A DNA stretch of 64,000 bases from Jeotgalicoccus halotolerans (GTDB lineage: Bacteria > Bacillota > Bacilli > Staphylococcales > Salinicoccaceae): assembly GCF_003387165.1 (NCBI RefSeq), contig NZ_QUMW01000010.1, positions 62,001 to 126,000 of the forward strand. The letters run 5' to 3'. The notes under the pieces were generated by a model. It was not told the origin of the DNA. It did not search any database and saw only the letters and a list, made by a program, of their open reading frames with translations. Both the position numbers and the translations under genes were made by a program. The number at the start of each line of letters is the position of its first letter. The first letter of the stretch is position 1. This document shows, in pieces, positions 35,933 to 45,321 of the stretch.

Positions 35933-35962
35933 CGCTTCCACCTCTTTATAAGTATTAAAAAA

Positions 35963-35984
35963 AGTTCCTATTTTCATAGGAACT
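35963..35984 (-). terminator. Terminator of the DegV gene
   Basis: A 9-bp perfect stem (35963-35971, 35976-35984) with a T run on the minus strand, 14 nt after the degV stop. Confidence 0.88.
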
Positions 35985-35997
35985 CTGGTAATTCATT

Positions 35998-36870
35998 TTA
36001 GTTTAAATACGGCAGGATACCGAGCCCTTTGCTGCCAATACCTCCATGCACACCAAGTGCAGGTGTTAAATAACCGACCCGGCAGCTGATGCCCGGATAC
36101 ATATTTTCAAATCTTTTTTTAATCTGCTGAGCTTCTTCTGCAATATCTCCGTGAGCAATCGCAATTTTAAACTTGCCGTTAAACTTGTCCATTGCTTCTT
36201 CAATAATTGATTCCCACAATTTAATAACACGACTGTTCGTCCGCACTTTGTCAAATGGTTTCACTATGCCGTCTTCAGCAAAATATACAATCGGTTTAAT
36301 TTTAAAGAGACTGCCTATAAAGGCGCTCCCCGCTCCAAGTCTGCCGCCTCTGACAAGGTAATTCAAATCATCCACAACTAAATATATCTGGCTGTCTTTA
36401 ACCAGGTTTTCAATTTTTCCGACAGCCTCTTCCACGGCGGTTCCTTTCTCGATCTGTTCGATTGTCTGTTCGAGAAGATGTTCTATAATATAAGAAGTAC
36501 CATTGGAATCTATAAGATAATAATTAATTTTACCTTCTTCTTTATACTCATTTAAAACCATCTGTGCACTCTGATAAGTTCCGCTGAGGCCTTTGCCGAT
36601 ATGAATAGCAATGATAGTATCGTAACCTTTTGAAATTATCTGGTCGACAACTTCATAATATTCACCGACCTGAGGCTGAGATGATTTTGGAATTTCTTTT
36701 TCCGTTGCCAGACGCTGGTAAAATGATTTGAGCGCCGTTTCATCCGTAGTATCTTTAAAAATCGTTCCGTCTTTGAATGTTACAGATAAGTGTACTTGAA
36801 ATACATCTGAACGGTTTGCTAGCTCATCTGATAAACTCGCAGTACTATCAACGATATACGCAATTTTCAT
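35998..36870 (-). CDS. DegV family fatty-acid-binding protein
   Basis: A 290-residue DegV/FakB-like protein that binds a fatty acid in the cytoplasm. In staphylococci FakB proteins present fatty acids to the kinase FakA for incorporation into phospholipid. Matching segments are IVDSTASLSDEL, HIGKGLSGTYQSAQMVLNEY, YLIDSNGTS and YLVRGGRLGAGSAFIGSLF. Whether it works as a FakB needs comparison with paralogues. It is monocistronic, with the Shine-Dalgarno GGAGGC. Confidence 0.92.
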   Translation of the reverse strand: MKIAYIVDSTASLSDELANRSDVFQVHLSVTFKDGTIFKDTTDETALKSFYQRLATEKEIPKSSQPQVGEYYEVVDQIISKGYDTIIAIHIGKGLSGTYQSAQMVLNEYKEEGKINYYLIDSNGTSYIIEHLLEQTIEQIEKGTAVEEAVGKIENLVKDSQIYLVVDDLNYLVRGGRLGAGSAFIGSLFKIKPIVYFAEDGIVKPFDKVRTNSRVIKLWESIIEEAMDKFNGKFKIAIAHGDIAEEAQQIKKRFENMYPGISCRVGYLTPALGVHGGIGSKGLGILPYLN

Positions 36871-37082
36871 GTCCTGCCTCCTACTATTTGCCGTTTGTTC
36901 GTCTATATTTATAAGTATAATAAAAATGAAACTATAAGTATATTAAAATCATTTACGTTGTTGTCTGAAGAAAAATTGCATGGACAATTAACAGAAATTT
37001 ATGTAAGCTCTTTATATCCTGCTTATAACTAAATTTAATTATATCGGGGAAAACAAAGTAATATATTATGGGAGGGTTTTCA

Positions 37083-38618
37083 TTGACAGACAAAACAGAG
37101 AAAAAAGGAGTTTTTCAAAAATTCCTAGACGTCGTTGAACGCGTCGGCAATAAGCTGCCAGATCCATTCGCACTATTTATCGGACTGGCGTTTTTAATTA
37201 TAGTAATATCTTGGGCATTCAGCTTGTTTGACGCCTCGGTAATACATCCGGGGAACGGAGAAGAATTACCTATCAACAGTCTAATTTCCGGTGAAGGCCT
37301 GCAATTCATACTGACTTCTATGCTCGACAACTTTACAGGATTTGCACCACTCGGGCTTGTATTGTCTATGATGCTCGGTATCGGACTGGCTGAGAAAGTC
37401 GGCCTGCTCGATTATGCTATCCGTAAAACAATTTTAAAATCACCGCCGTTTTTAGTTACATATACAGTGGTGTTCGTCGGTATTATGGGGAACCTAGCAT
37501 CAGATGCTGCTGCGGTTATTATTCCTCCGCTCGGGGCGCTGGTTTTCTATAAACTCGGCAGACATCCACTTGCAGGGCTTGCTGCAGGTTTCGCCGGTGC
37601 GGGCGCTGGTTTTACCGCAAACTTATTCATTGCAGGGACAGATGTACTTTTATCCGGCATTTCGACAGAAGCAGCTCGTTTAATTGATGACACAATCGTA
37701 ATTACACCGGTTGATAACTGGTACTTTAATATCATTTCTGTATTTATGCTCACAATTATCGGGGGTCTCTTGACATCGCGTTTTGTCGAGCCGCGTCTCG
37801 GAGAATATAAGGGCGAAGGTATTGAGGAAGAAGATTCAGAGGAACTGCCAAACGCTAAAAAGGGTTTGATAGCTGCAATAGTAACAGGTGTTGTTTACTG
37901 GGCTGTTATTATCGCAGTTATTCTCCTCCCGAATAGTCCACTGACCAATGAAGAAGGCGGTATTATACCGTCACCATTCATCGACGGTATTGTACCGATT
38001 ATACTCATCTTCTTTATTTTAATCGGAATTGCGTTCGGTATCACTACCGGCAAGATTAAATCGACAAAAGACGCAACATATTATATGACTGAGTCCATTA
38101 AAGATATGGCAGGTTATATTGTTCTCGTATTTGCGATTGCTCAATTTATCGCTTACTTTAACTGGAGCAACCTTGGTACTTGGCTCGCAGTGAATGGGGC
38201 TGAGTTCCTTGAAAGCGTAGAATTTACAGGAATCGGATTAATTATCGGCTACGTTATTTTTACCGCACTTATGAACTTCCTGATTACATCAGGTTCTGCT
38301 AAATGGGCAATTGAAGCACCTATATTTGTTCCAATGTTTATGCAGCTCGGATACGACCCAGCCTTTACACAGGCAGCTTACCGTATTGCAGATTCATCGG
38401 TAAATATTATTACACCGCTGTTCCCTTATATGGTTATTATTTTAGCGTTTATAAAGCGTTATGATAAAAATGCAAGTATCGGAACTTATATGTCACTCAT
38501 GCTGCCGTATTCATTAGTATTCCTGCTTGCATGGATTATCCTGCTCGTAGTGTTCTACTTCACAGGCTTACCGCTTGGACCGGGTGTTTCTACGTTCTTG
38601 GAAGACAGAGTACAATAA
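37083..38618 (+). CDS. abgT: AbgT family transporter (p-aminobenzoyl-glutamate)
   Basis: A 511-residue membrane protein of the AbgT family, which imports p-aminobenzoyl-glutamate or exports antifolates. Motifs are KLPDPFALFIGLAF, MMLGIGLAEKVGLLDYAIRK, GNLASDAAAVIIPPLGALVF and ITSGSAKWAIEAPIFVPMFM. The longest frame uses the ATG at 37068, but GGGAGGG (37070-37076) falls just after it, so TTG at 37083 is the likely start. A peptidase-like gene 21 nt downstream (AbgA type) completes the uptake-and-cleavage pair. Confidence 0.92.
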   Translation: MTDKTEKKGVFQKFLDVVERVGNKLPDPFALFIGLAFLIIVISWAFSLFDASVIHPGNGEELPINSLISGEGLQFILTSMLDNFTGFAPLGLVLSMMLGIGLAEKVGLLDYAIRKTILKSPPFLVTYTVVFVGIMGNLASDAAAVIIPPLGALVFYKLGRHPLAGLAAGFAGAGAGFTANLFIAGTDVLLSGISTEAARLIDDTIVITPVDNWYFNIISVFMLTIIGGLLTSRFVEPRLGEYKGEGIEEEDSEELPNAKKGLIAAIVTGVVYWAVIIAVILLPNSPLTNEEGGIIPSPFIDGIVPIILIFFILIGIAFGITTGKIKSTKDATYYMTESIKDMAGYIVLVFAIAQFIAYFNWSNLGTWLAVNGAEFLESVEFTGIGLIIGYVIFTALMNFLITSGSAKWAIEAPIFVPMFMQLGYDPAFTQAAYRIADSSVNIITPLFPYMVIILAFIKRYDKNASIGTYMSLMLPYSLVFLLAWIILLVVFYFTGLPLGPGVSTFLEDRVQ

Positions 38619-38639
38619 TTAACCAGGAGATGATTCACA

Positions 38640-39911
38640 GTGTCATTACACACAAAGCTTATAAATTGGCGGAGGGACTTCCATCGGCATCCTGAGCTCG
38701 GCTTTCTTGAAATGCGTACATCTACAATCGTCGCAGATACTTTAGAGAGCCTCGGATACGATTTGAAAATTGGACGGGAAGTAATGCATCCTGGCTTTAC
38801 AATGGGTAAACCTGGTCAGGAAGAGACATTCAGACATTATGAATGGGCAAAAGAAAACGGTGCTGTTTCAAAATACCTGGATCAGGTATCAGAAGGCTAT
38901 ACAGGTATTGTCGCAACACTGGATACAGGAGTTCCAGGTCCGGAGATTGCGTTTCGTTTCGATATGGATGCCCTTCCGATTTACGAATCGGAAGACAGCA
39001 GTCATTTTCCTCTTCAGGAAGATTTCCGTTCAATAAATAATGAAATGCATGCCTGCGGCCACGATGTTCACACTTCCATCGGACTCGGGCTCGCAACACT
39101 TTTAATGGACAATAAAGATGATTTAAAAGGCAGGATAAAACTTATCTTCCAGCCGGCTGAAGAAGGCACCCGAGGCGCACGCTCAATGGTTGAAGCGGGG
39201 GTTGTCAATAATACTGATTACTTTATCGCTTCGCATATAGGTACCGGGGTTCCGTTCAATCATTTCTTAGGATCAAATAACGGTTTTCTTGCCACTACTA
39301 AAATTGATGTATCCTTTAAAGGCGTGTCCTCTCATGCAGGCGGACAGCCTGAAGAAGGCAAAAATGCTATGCTCGCTGCTGCCAATGCCGTTATTAACTT
39401 AAACGCTATTCCCCGCCACTCGGGAGGTGCTACACGTATTAATGTTGGTGAACTGCATGCCGGAAGCGGACGCAATGTCATTGCAGACAGTGCCAGTCTT
39501 AAAATTGAGACGAGAGGTACAACAAGCGAATTAAATGAATATATGAAAGAGTATGCACATTCTGTAATCCAGGGTGCTGCTCAAATGTTTCAGGTAGATT
39601 ATCATATAGAAACTGTCGGGGAGGGTAGGAGTGCTGCCGGTTCGACAGAACTCGCACAAGTGCTGGTGGATGCAGCAGATAGTGTGAAACTGGTCACAAA
39701 ACTTGAAGAAAATAAACCGAGTGGCAGTGAAGACGCAACGTTTTTCATTAATCGCGTACAGGAACGCGGCGGACAGGCTTCTTACTGCATATTTGGAACA
39801 GATCTTGCGGCGGGACATCATAATGAGAAGTTTGATGTGAACGAAGACAGCATGCTGAGCGCGGTCCAAACCTTATTTGAAACAGCCAAACTAATAAGTG
39901 AAAAACAGTAA
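38640..39911 (+). CDS. M20-family amidohydrolase, AbgA-like
   Basis: A 423-residue metallohydrolase of the M20D family. FRFDMDALPI and MHACGHDVHTSIGLG carry metal ligands, and FQPAEEGTRGARSMVEAG holds the catalytic Glu region; the lid domain follows (VSFKGVSSHAGGQPEEGKNA). Length and an insertion after residue 50 fit AbgA, one of two chains of p-aminobenzoyl-glutamate hydrolase in E. coli. No AbgB partner gene is adjacent. It is co-transcribed with abgT (21 nt gap); the start is GTG at 38640. Indole-acetyl-amino-acid or other amide substrates remain possible. Confidence 0.87.
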   Translation: MSLHTKLINWRRDFHRHPELGFLEMRTSTIVADTLESLGYDLKIGREVMHPGFTMGKPGQEETFRHYEWAKENGAVSKYLDQVSEGYTGIVATLDTGVPGPEIAFRFDMDALPIYESEDSSHFPLQEDFRSINNEMHACGHDVHTSIGLGLATLLMDNKDDLKGRIKLIFQPAEEGTRGARSMVEAGVVNNTDYFIASHIGTGVPFNHFLGSNNGFLATTKIDVSFKGVSSHAGGQPEEGKNAMLAAANAVINLNAIPRHSGGATRINVGELHAGSGRNVIADSASLKIETRGTTSELNEYMKEYAHSVIQGAAQMFQVDYHIETVGEGRSAAGSTELAQVLVDAADSVKLVTKLEENKPSGSEDATFFINRVQERGGQASYCIFGTDLAAGHHNEKFDVNEDSMLSAVQTLFETAKLISEKQ

Positions 39912-39920
39912 GACATTACA

Positions 39921-39956
39921 GAGACAAAATCTTTACGGATTTGTCTCTTTTTGTTT
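39921..39956 (+). terminator. Terminator of the abgT operon
   Basis: AGAGACAAA/TTTGTCTCT (39921-39929, 39941-39949) is followed by TTTTTGTTT, 10 nt after the stop. Confidence 0.9.
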
Positions 39957-39990
39957 ATGAAAGCTTCAATTGGTTATGTATAAAGTATCG

Positions 39991-40009
39991 CAATAAGTAA
40001 TTCTTATTG
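39991..40009. repeat. Inverted repeat upstream of the BCCT gene
   Basis: CAATAAG and CTTATTG, 7 bp each with a 5-nt spacer, lie about 107 nt upstream of the BCCT start. It could be an operator or simply an AT-rich hairpin. Confidence 0.35.
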
Positions 40010-40115
40010 TACTTTTAGCGATTCTTCGTTTTTATTTCTATATGCAGTTGAACTGCCCGGTGTAGATTGTTATTATTTAGACGTTGTGTAAAAAATCCTC
40101 AAAAGGAGTGAAGTA

Positions 40116-41744
40116 ATGACAAATCATTCGTCATCATCTGAGAAGTCAAAAAAAATATCATATGTTTTCGTGTTTGCAGCAATTATTGTAGGATTTCTTG
40201 TAATTATAGGGGCAATATTCCCCGATAGATTTGGTGAAATTTCAGGTTCCATTTCAGGATGGGTTACAACTTACTTCGGCTGGTATTACATGATACTCGT
40301 CACAGTAATCGTATTCTTCTCTGTATTTCTCGTTTTCAGCCCTATTGGAAAACTTAAATTAGGACAGCCGGATGATACTCCGGAGTTCAATACCCTTTCC
40401 TGGATTACTATGCTGTTCAGTGCCGGCATGGGAATCGGTTTGGTATTCTATGGTGCCGGAGAGCCAATGGCTCACTTTATGTCACCACCAACCGCAGATC
40501 CCGGGACAACAGAAGCCTTGGCTGAATCTATGCGCTCAACCTTCCTTCACTATGGTATTCATGCATGGGCTATATACGGGATTGTCGCTTTAGCCCTTTC
40601 ATACTCTAGTTTCAGAAAAGGAGAAGTTGGTTTACTTTCAAAAACACTCCGCCCTTTATTCGGCGATCTTGTTGACGGCTGGCTCGGAGTTGTTGTTGAT
40701 GTCCTCGCTGTTTTTGCAACTGTTATAGGTGTTGCGGTATCTCTCGGTATCGGTGCAATGCAGGTTAACGGTGGACTAAATTACTTATTCAACATACCTG
40801 TAAGTCTTTTGACACAGGGTATCATTATAACCGTGGTCACAGTTCTGTTCTTAATCAGTTCCTGGAGCGGACTCAGTAAAGGTATTCAATATTTAAGTAA
40901 TCTGAATATGATTCTTGCCGGTTTATTGTTTGTCATTATTCTTGTTGTCGGACCGACAATGCTTATCTTAAATGTAATGACGACAGGCACAGGCGGCTAT
41001 TTAAGCTCCTTATTATATAACAGCTTTGATGTTGCCCCTCTGAATGCTCAAAAAACTGAGTGGCTGAGTTCATGGACAATTTACTACTGGGGCTGGTGGA
41101 TGAGCTGGAGTCCATTTGTCGGTATCTTCATCGCACGTGTTTCCAAAGGCCGTACAATCAGAGAATTCATTATCGCGGTACTTCTGGTACCGACTGTTAT
41201 TGCTATTATCTGGTTCAGTGTATTCGGTATCACGGGCATTTCAACAGGTCTTGCAAATAATGAAATCTTCAATATGGCGGCCGAAGTTCAATTATTTGCT
41301 ATATTTGATGAATTACCGATGGGCACAATCTTATCGATGCTTGCCATCTTATTAGTGTCATCATTCTTTATCACATCGGCAGACTCTGCCACATTCGTTC
41401 TCGGCATGCAAACATCGCACGGTGATTTAACACCTTCAGGAAAAACTAAGCTTACATGGGGAGTCGCTCTTTCCGCCATAGCTTTCACATTATTAGCTGC
41501 AGGCGGAGAAACAGGATTAAACGCCCTGCAATCTGCAGCAATTATTGCAGCTCTGCCTTTCAGCTTTGTCGTTATTGCGATGATGGTTGCCTTTTATAAA
41601 GACGCGAACAATGAGCGTAAGTACCTAGGATTATCCATCACTCCAAATAAAGAGCGTATGAAAAACTATAAAGAAAGCTCTCTTGAAGAATATCAGGAGG
41701 AACTTGAAGCTTATGCTGACGAAGATAAGCCTAGAGGTGTATAG
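40116..41744 (+). CDS. BCCT family betaine/choline/carnitine transporter
   Basis: A 542-residue, 12-TM BCCT transporter that imports compatible solutes such as glycine betaine or choline with Na+. The signatures FSAGMGIGLVFYGAGEPMAH and YWGWWMSWSPFVGIFIARVS contain the aromatic substrate box. The N- and C-terminal cytoplasmic tails are short, with a charged end that can act in osmosensing in relatives. It is monocistronic. OpuD and BetT types cannot be separated here. Confidence 0.93.
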   Translation: MTNHSSSSEKSKKISYVFVFAAIIVGFLVIIGAIFPDRFGEISGSISGWVTTYFGWYYMILVTVIVFFSVFLVFSPIGKLKLGQPDDTPEFNTLSWITMLFSAGMGIGLVFYGAGEPMAHFMSPPTADPGTTEALAESMRSTFLHYGIHAWAIYGIVALALSYSSFRKGEVGLLSKTLRPLFGDLVDGWLGVVVDVLAVFATVIGVAVSLGIGAMQVNGGLNYLFNIPVSLLTQGIIITVVTVLFLISSWSGLSKGIQYLSNLNMILAGLLFVIILVVGPTMLILNVMTTGTGGYLSSLLYNSFDVAPLNAQKTEWLSSWTIYYWGWWMSWSPFVGIFIARVSKGRTIREFIIAVLLVPTVIAIIWFSVFGITGISTGLANNEIFNMAAEVQLFAIFDELPMGTILSMLAILLVSSFFITSADSATFVLGMQTSHGDLTPSGKTKLTWGVALSAIAFTLLAAGGETGLNALQSAAIIAALPFSFVVIAMMVAFYKDANNERKYLGLSITPNKERMKNYKESSLEEYQEELEAYADEDKPRGV

Positions 41745-41755
41745 AAATAAAATGA

Positions 41756-41795
41756 CAAAAGCGTTCCGGTGAATTAAATCACTGGAACGCTTTTG
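41756..41795. terminator. Bidirectional terminator between BCCT and aldolase-like genes
   Basis: CAAAAGCGTTCC and its complement, plus GTGA/TCAC beyond one mismatch, form a long stem between two convergent genes. Confidence 0.9.
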
Positions 41796-41797
41796 TT

Positions 41798-42904
41798 TTA
41801 TTGAAGTTTTCCCTGAGCTGCAATATCTATTTCTTTAACTACTTCATCATTATTGATGAGATAAGCTTTATGATATAAATTCGAAACAGGACATATATGG
41901 TTCGGAATAATTCGCACTTTATCGCCGATATTTACACTTTGATTAAATGCACGGTTGTAAATAATTGCATGCTCATCAAATACACCGTAAACATAAACTC
42001 CATCATATTCTTTAATCTTACCAAACCCTTCTGTCGCGGTCAGCCCTTTGCTGCGCGACTGCGCTGTCAATCCCTTAGCACCGACATCTGTAATAACACG
42101 TTCATCTGTCGGCTTACTGATTACAGTAGTCAAAACGCTCGCTGCTGAATGATCATAAGAGTTAATCGCATTAGATTGTGAACCATCCATCAGGATATAC
42201 GTTCCCGGTCTGATTTCAGTCACTCCCTCAGGTATGTCGAAACCGAACATAAATGGCGGAGTTGAACCGATGCTGACTGTTTCAATATCAAAATCCATAT
42301 CTCTCGCGATATTTGCAAAATGCAGTGTACGGGTTGTTGCCGTCATAAATAAGTCATAACAGTCATCTTTGTCGACAGCCTTATACGTATGACCATCATG
42401 GGAGAATATTCCTTTCAGTTCCACATTTTTAGATGCTCGTATACTATTTAACAGTAATTTGTAGTCGATTTCCTCAATGATACCGGAACGCTCCTCGCCG
42501 ACTTCAATTTCAATCAGCACCTGGGCTTTTTTATCGGCACCTTCAAATACTTCGTCAATTTCTTCGATATGGTGAATGCTGTCCACACCGAAACAAATAT
42601 TTATCTGTTCAGCCAATTTTTTAATTCTTTCCAGTTTCTGTTTGCCGACAATCTGATTGGCGATAAAAATATCCTTGAGTCCGTATACAGCCATGATTTC
42701 CGCTTCCCCCACTTTGGCAACGGTAATGCCTGTTGCCCCGTGATCTCTTTGCTTCATTGCTAAATATGGCATTTTATGTGTTTTCGTATGCGGTCGTAAT
42801 TTTACGTTTTTGTTTTTCGCGTAAGCACTCATGTATTCCAGGTTTCTATTAAGCACAGTTTCATCAATTAATAATGCAGGCGTATCTATGTCTTGGTAAT
42901 TCAT
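41798..42904 (-). CDS. D-threonine aldolase/D-serine dehydratase-like PLP enzyme
   Basis: A 368-residue fold-type III PLP enzyme (alanine racemase-like barrel). DTPALLID begins the barrel, RPHTKTHK supplies the PLP lysine at about 41, and the C-terminal domain ends with NHICPVSNLYHKAY, whose His and Cys (about 336 and 338) match the metal site of D-threonine aldolases and D-serine dehydratases. It would cleave or deaminate a D-hydroxyamino acid, but the exact substrate is open. It is monocistronic. Confidence 0.88.
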   Translation of the reverse strand: MNYQDIDTPALLIDETVLNRNLEYMSAYAKNKNVKLRPHTKTHKMPYLAMKQRDHGATGITVAKVGEAEIMAVYGLKDIFIANQIVGKQKLERIKKLAEQINICFGVDSIHHIEEIDEVFEGADKKAQVLIEIEVGEERSGIIEEIDYKLLLNSIRASKNVELKGIFSHDGHTYKAVDKDDCYDLFMTATTRTLHFANIARDMDFDIETVSIGSTPPFMFGFDIPEGVTEIRPGTYILMDGSQSNAINSYDHSAASVLTTVISKPTDERVITDVGAKGLTAQSRSKGLTATEGFGKIKEYDGVYVYGVFDEHAIIYNRAFNQSVNIGDKVRIIPNHICPVSNLYHKAYLINNDEVVKEIDIAAQGKLQ

Positions 42905-42999
42905 AATTCAAGCCCCTTATCCTTATGATTATTTAAATGCTGTCTTAAACCTATAATAGCAAAGATATACCGTATACAGCTGATTAAGAAATTAAATAA

Positions 43000-43917
43000 T
43001 CAGTTGCATAGCAGCTCATCTTCGTGGCTGTGATGCTTGCACTCTACCTGTACAGTCACATGTCCGATATTTTCATGTTTCATCTGATTTTCAATGTGCT
43101 GGACAATTTTTTGTGTTTCATGAACATTAAGAGTGCCGTTGACCACTGCGTGGACACTCATGGCATTAACTCCGCTCGTTATACTCCAAATATGAAGATG
43201 GTGCGCATCCTCAACGCCTTCGATACTGTTAATTTTATTAATTATAGTATCTACATCGATGCCTTCCGGCACACCTTCCATCAGCACATTAACTGACTGG
43301 CGCAGTATTCTGAAGCCGCTGACTGCAATTAAAACTGCGACGATAACACTTGCGAGCGGATCCATGAAGCCCCAGCCGAAAATCATAATGGACAAAGCAG
43401 CTATTATCGCTGCTACAGAACCGAGCAGGTCGCCGAGTACATGCAGCAGTGCGCCTTTCATATTCAAATTATCATGAGTATCCCCGGACATTAAAATTTT
43501 AGCAACGATAATATTAATAATCAGACCGATTGAAGCGATTATGAGCATCCCAGCCGACGCAACTTCCGGCGGATTTACAAAGCGGCCGACAGCTTCTGTT
43601 GTAATGAACACAGCAATTATAATCAGTGTGACACCATTAAATACCGCTGCCAGTATTTCAAATCTGCGGTAACCGAATGTCTTTGCTGCGTCCGCGCTTT
43701 TTTCGCCCATCTTAAATGCGGCAAGAGCCACCGCAAGGGAAATCGCATCGCTCAGCATATGACCTGCATCTGACAGCAGTGCAAGACTATTTGTCAGCAC
43801 TCCTCCAATAACCTCAACTATCATAAATGATGTGATTAATATTAAACTTATGGTTAGCGCTTTTTTATTCGCCCCATGTGTATGATCGTGATGATGATTG
43901 TGATTATGTTCCGCCAA
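43000..43917 (-). CDS. czcD: CDF family cation exporter, CzcD-like
   Basis: A 305-residue cation diffusion facilitator that exports Zn2+ (also Co2+ or Cd2+ in relatives) in exchange for H+ or K+. A His-rich N-terminus (HNHNHHHDHTH) precedes six TM helices. LLSDAGHMLSDA and ALLHVLGDLLGS give the two transport-site D/H pairs, and a cytoplasmic ferredoxin-like domain with HHLHIWSIT closes the protein. The GTG at 43926 overlaps the Shine-Dalgarno GAGGTG; TTG at 43917 with 6-nt spacing is the better start. No CzrA-type repressor gene is adjacent. Confidence 0.93.
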   Translation of the reverse strand: MAEHNHNHHHDHTHGANKKALTISLILITSFMIVEVIGGVLTNSLALLSDAGHMLSDAISLAVALAAFKMGEKSADAAKTFGYRRFEILAAVFNGVTLIIIAVFITTEAVGRFVNPPEVASAGMLIIASIGLIINIIVAKILMSGDTHDNLNMKGALLHVLGDLLGSVAAIIAALSIMIFGWGFMDPLASVIVAVLIAVSGFRILRQSVNVLMEGVPEGIDVDTIINKINSIEGVEDAHHLHIWSITSGVNAMSVHAVVNGTLNVHETQKIVQHIENQMKHENIGHVTVQVECKHHSHEDELLCN

Positions 43918-44015
43918 AGTTCCCACCTCAATTTATCAATTTTTACTATTATTTCCCTATTTTCAAGTGTAGTATATATTTTAACATATCCAAAAATGTA
44001 AGAAGGTGCAATTTT

Positions 44016-45179
44016 ATGAAGAAAAAATATCAACTCTATTTATTATATAGCAGTATTTTCCTGATTTTCCTAGGAATAAGTCTTGTCATCCCGGTTCTCC
44101 CGTCAATTATGAATGAACTGAATATCAGCGGTGCAGGTGTCGGTTATTTAACCGCCTCTTTTGCTTTTACGCAATTAATCTTCTCTCCATTTACAGGTCG
44201 TGCCGCAGATAAGTTCGGACGTAAAATTATTATCGTTCTCGGGCTTTTTATCTTTGCATTTTCCGAGCTTTTATTCGGTATTGGACAATCGATTGAAGTG
44301 CTATTTGTTTCGCGAATGCTCGGCGGTTTGGCCGGTGCATGTATTATGCCTGCTGTAACTGCTTTTATCGTCGATTTAACAACTGATAAAAACAGAGCCC
44401 GTTCTCTTGGTTATATGACAGCAGCTATAAATTTCGGTTTTATTATCGGACCCGGAATCGGCGGAGTGCTGGCTGAAATAGGTACCAGATTGCCTTTTTT
44501 CGTCGCAGCATCACTTGGTTTACTGGCAGCATTCGGAGCCATATTCATGCTCTCTGAACCTAAAAAAATAACAGAAGTTGCAGCTGATAAAACTGAAGTT
44601 ACAACAAGTAATTTCAAACGTCTATTTACACCGATATTTTTTATTGCCTTCCTCGTTATTTTTATATCATCATTTGGACTCGCAGCTTTTGAATCTTTCT
44701 TCAGTCTGTATTTCGACCGTAAACTCGGATTTACACCGACTGATATTGCAATCGCAATTACAGGCGGCGCCATGATTGGAGCCTTTGCACAAATAGTTTT
44801 ATTCGAACCGTTCACGCGCCGCTACGGCGAGCTGAATATTATAAGGGTATCGATTATATATACAGCAATACTTGTTTTTGCAATTACATTTTTAGAATCG
44901 TACTGGGCTGTCATGGCCGTCGCCTTTATCATCTTTATAGGTTTTGATTTGATACGTCCGGCCGTTACGACCTTCCTGTCACATATAGCTGGTAATAACC
45001 AGGGATTTGCAGGCGGCATGAACTCTTTTTTCACATCGCTTGCGAATGTTATCGGTCCTGTTATTGCCGGTGTCTTATTCGATATAAATTTGGATTTCCC
45101 GTACTACTTCAGTGCATGTGTTCTCGTCATCGGATTCTTTATCACAGTATTTTTCTGGCGCGATCCGCGTAAAGCATAA
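44016..45179 (+). CDS. norA: NorA-like multidrug MFS efflux pump
   Basis: A 387-residue, 12-TM DHA1 exporter with the length and layout of staphylococcal NorA. It shows SLVIPVLPSIMNELNISGAG, the loop motif GRAADKFGRKIIIVLG, FVSRMLGGLAGACIMPA and the TM5 antiporter motif GFIIGPGIGG. NorA exports fluoroquinolones and other cationic drugs. A long open frame extends back to 43878, but AGAAGGTG just before the ATG at 44016 fixes the start. It is divergent from czcD. Confidence 0.87.
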   Translation: MKKKYQLYLLYSSIFLIFLGISLVIPVLPSIMNELNISGAGVGYLTASFAFTQLIFSPFTGRAADKFGRKIIIVLGLFIFAFSELLFGIGQSIEVLFVSRMLGGLAGACIMPAVTAFIVDLTTDKNRARSLGYMTAAINFGFIIGPGIGGVLAEIGTRLPFFVAASLGLLAAFGAIFMLSEPKKITEVAADKTEVTTSNFKRLFTPIFFIAFLVIFISSFGLAAFESFFSLYFDRKLGFTPTDIAIAITGGAMIGAFAQIVLFEPFTRRYGELNIIRVSIIYTAILVFAITFLESYWAVMAVAFIIFIGFDLIRPAVTTFLSHIAGNNQGFAGGMNSFFTSLANVIGPVIAGVLFDINLDFPYYFSACVLVIGFFITVFFWRDPRKA

Positions 45180-45321
45180 TGTCATTCGAAAGTCTGAATT
45201 ACGCGTTACATCGGCATTACAGCATGCCAAACACTTTTATTTTCAGTCCTCCTTATGCAATAATGTTTAATGGAAAGAAAATATAAAAAAATTTTTCGTA
45301 TATTACTGGAGGGTTATATTC

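Noticed and set aside
43878-44015. 46-codon N-terminal extension of the NorA-like frame
   Set aside because: Overlaps the divergent czcD start; the Shine-Dalgarno and family length support the ATG at 44016.
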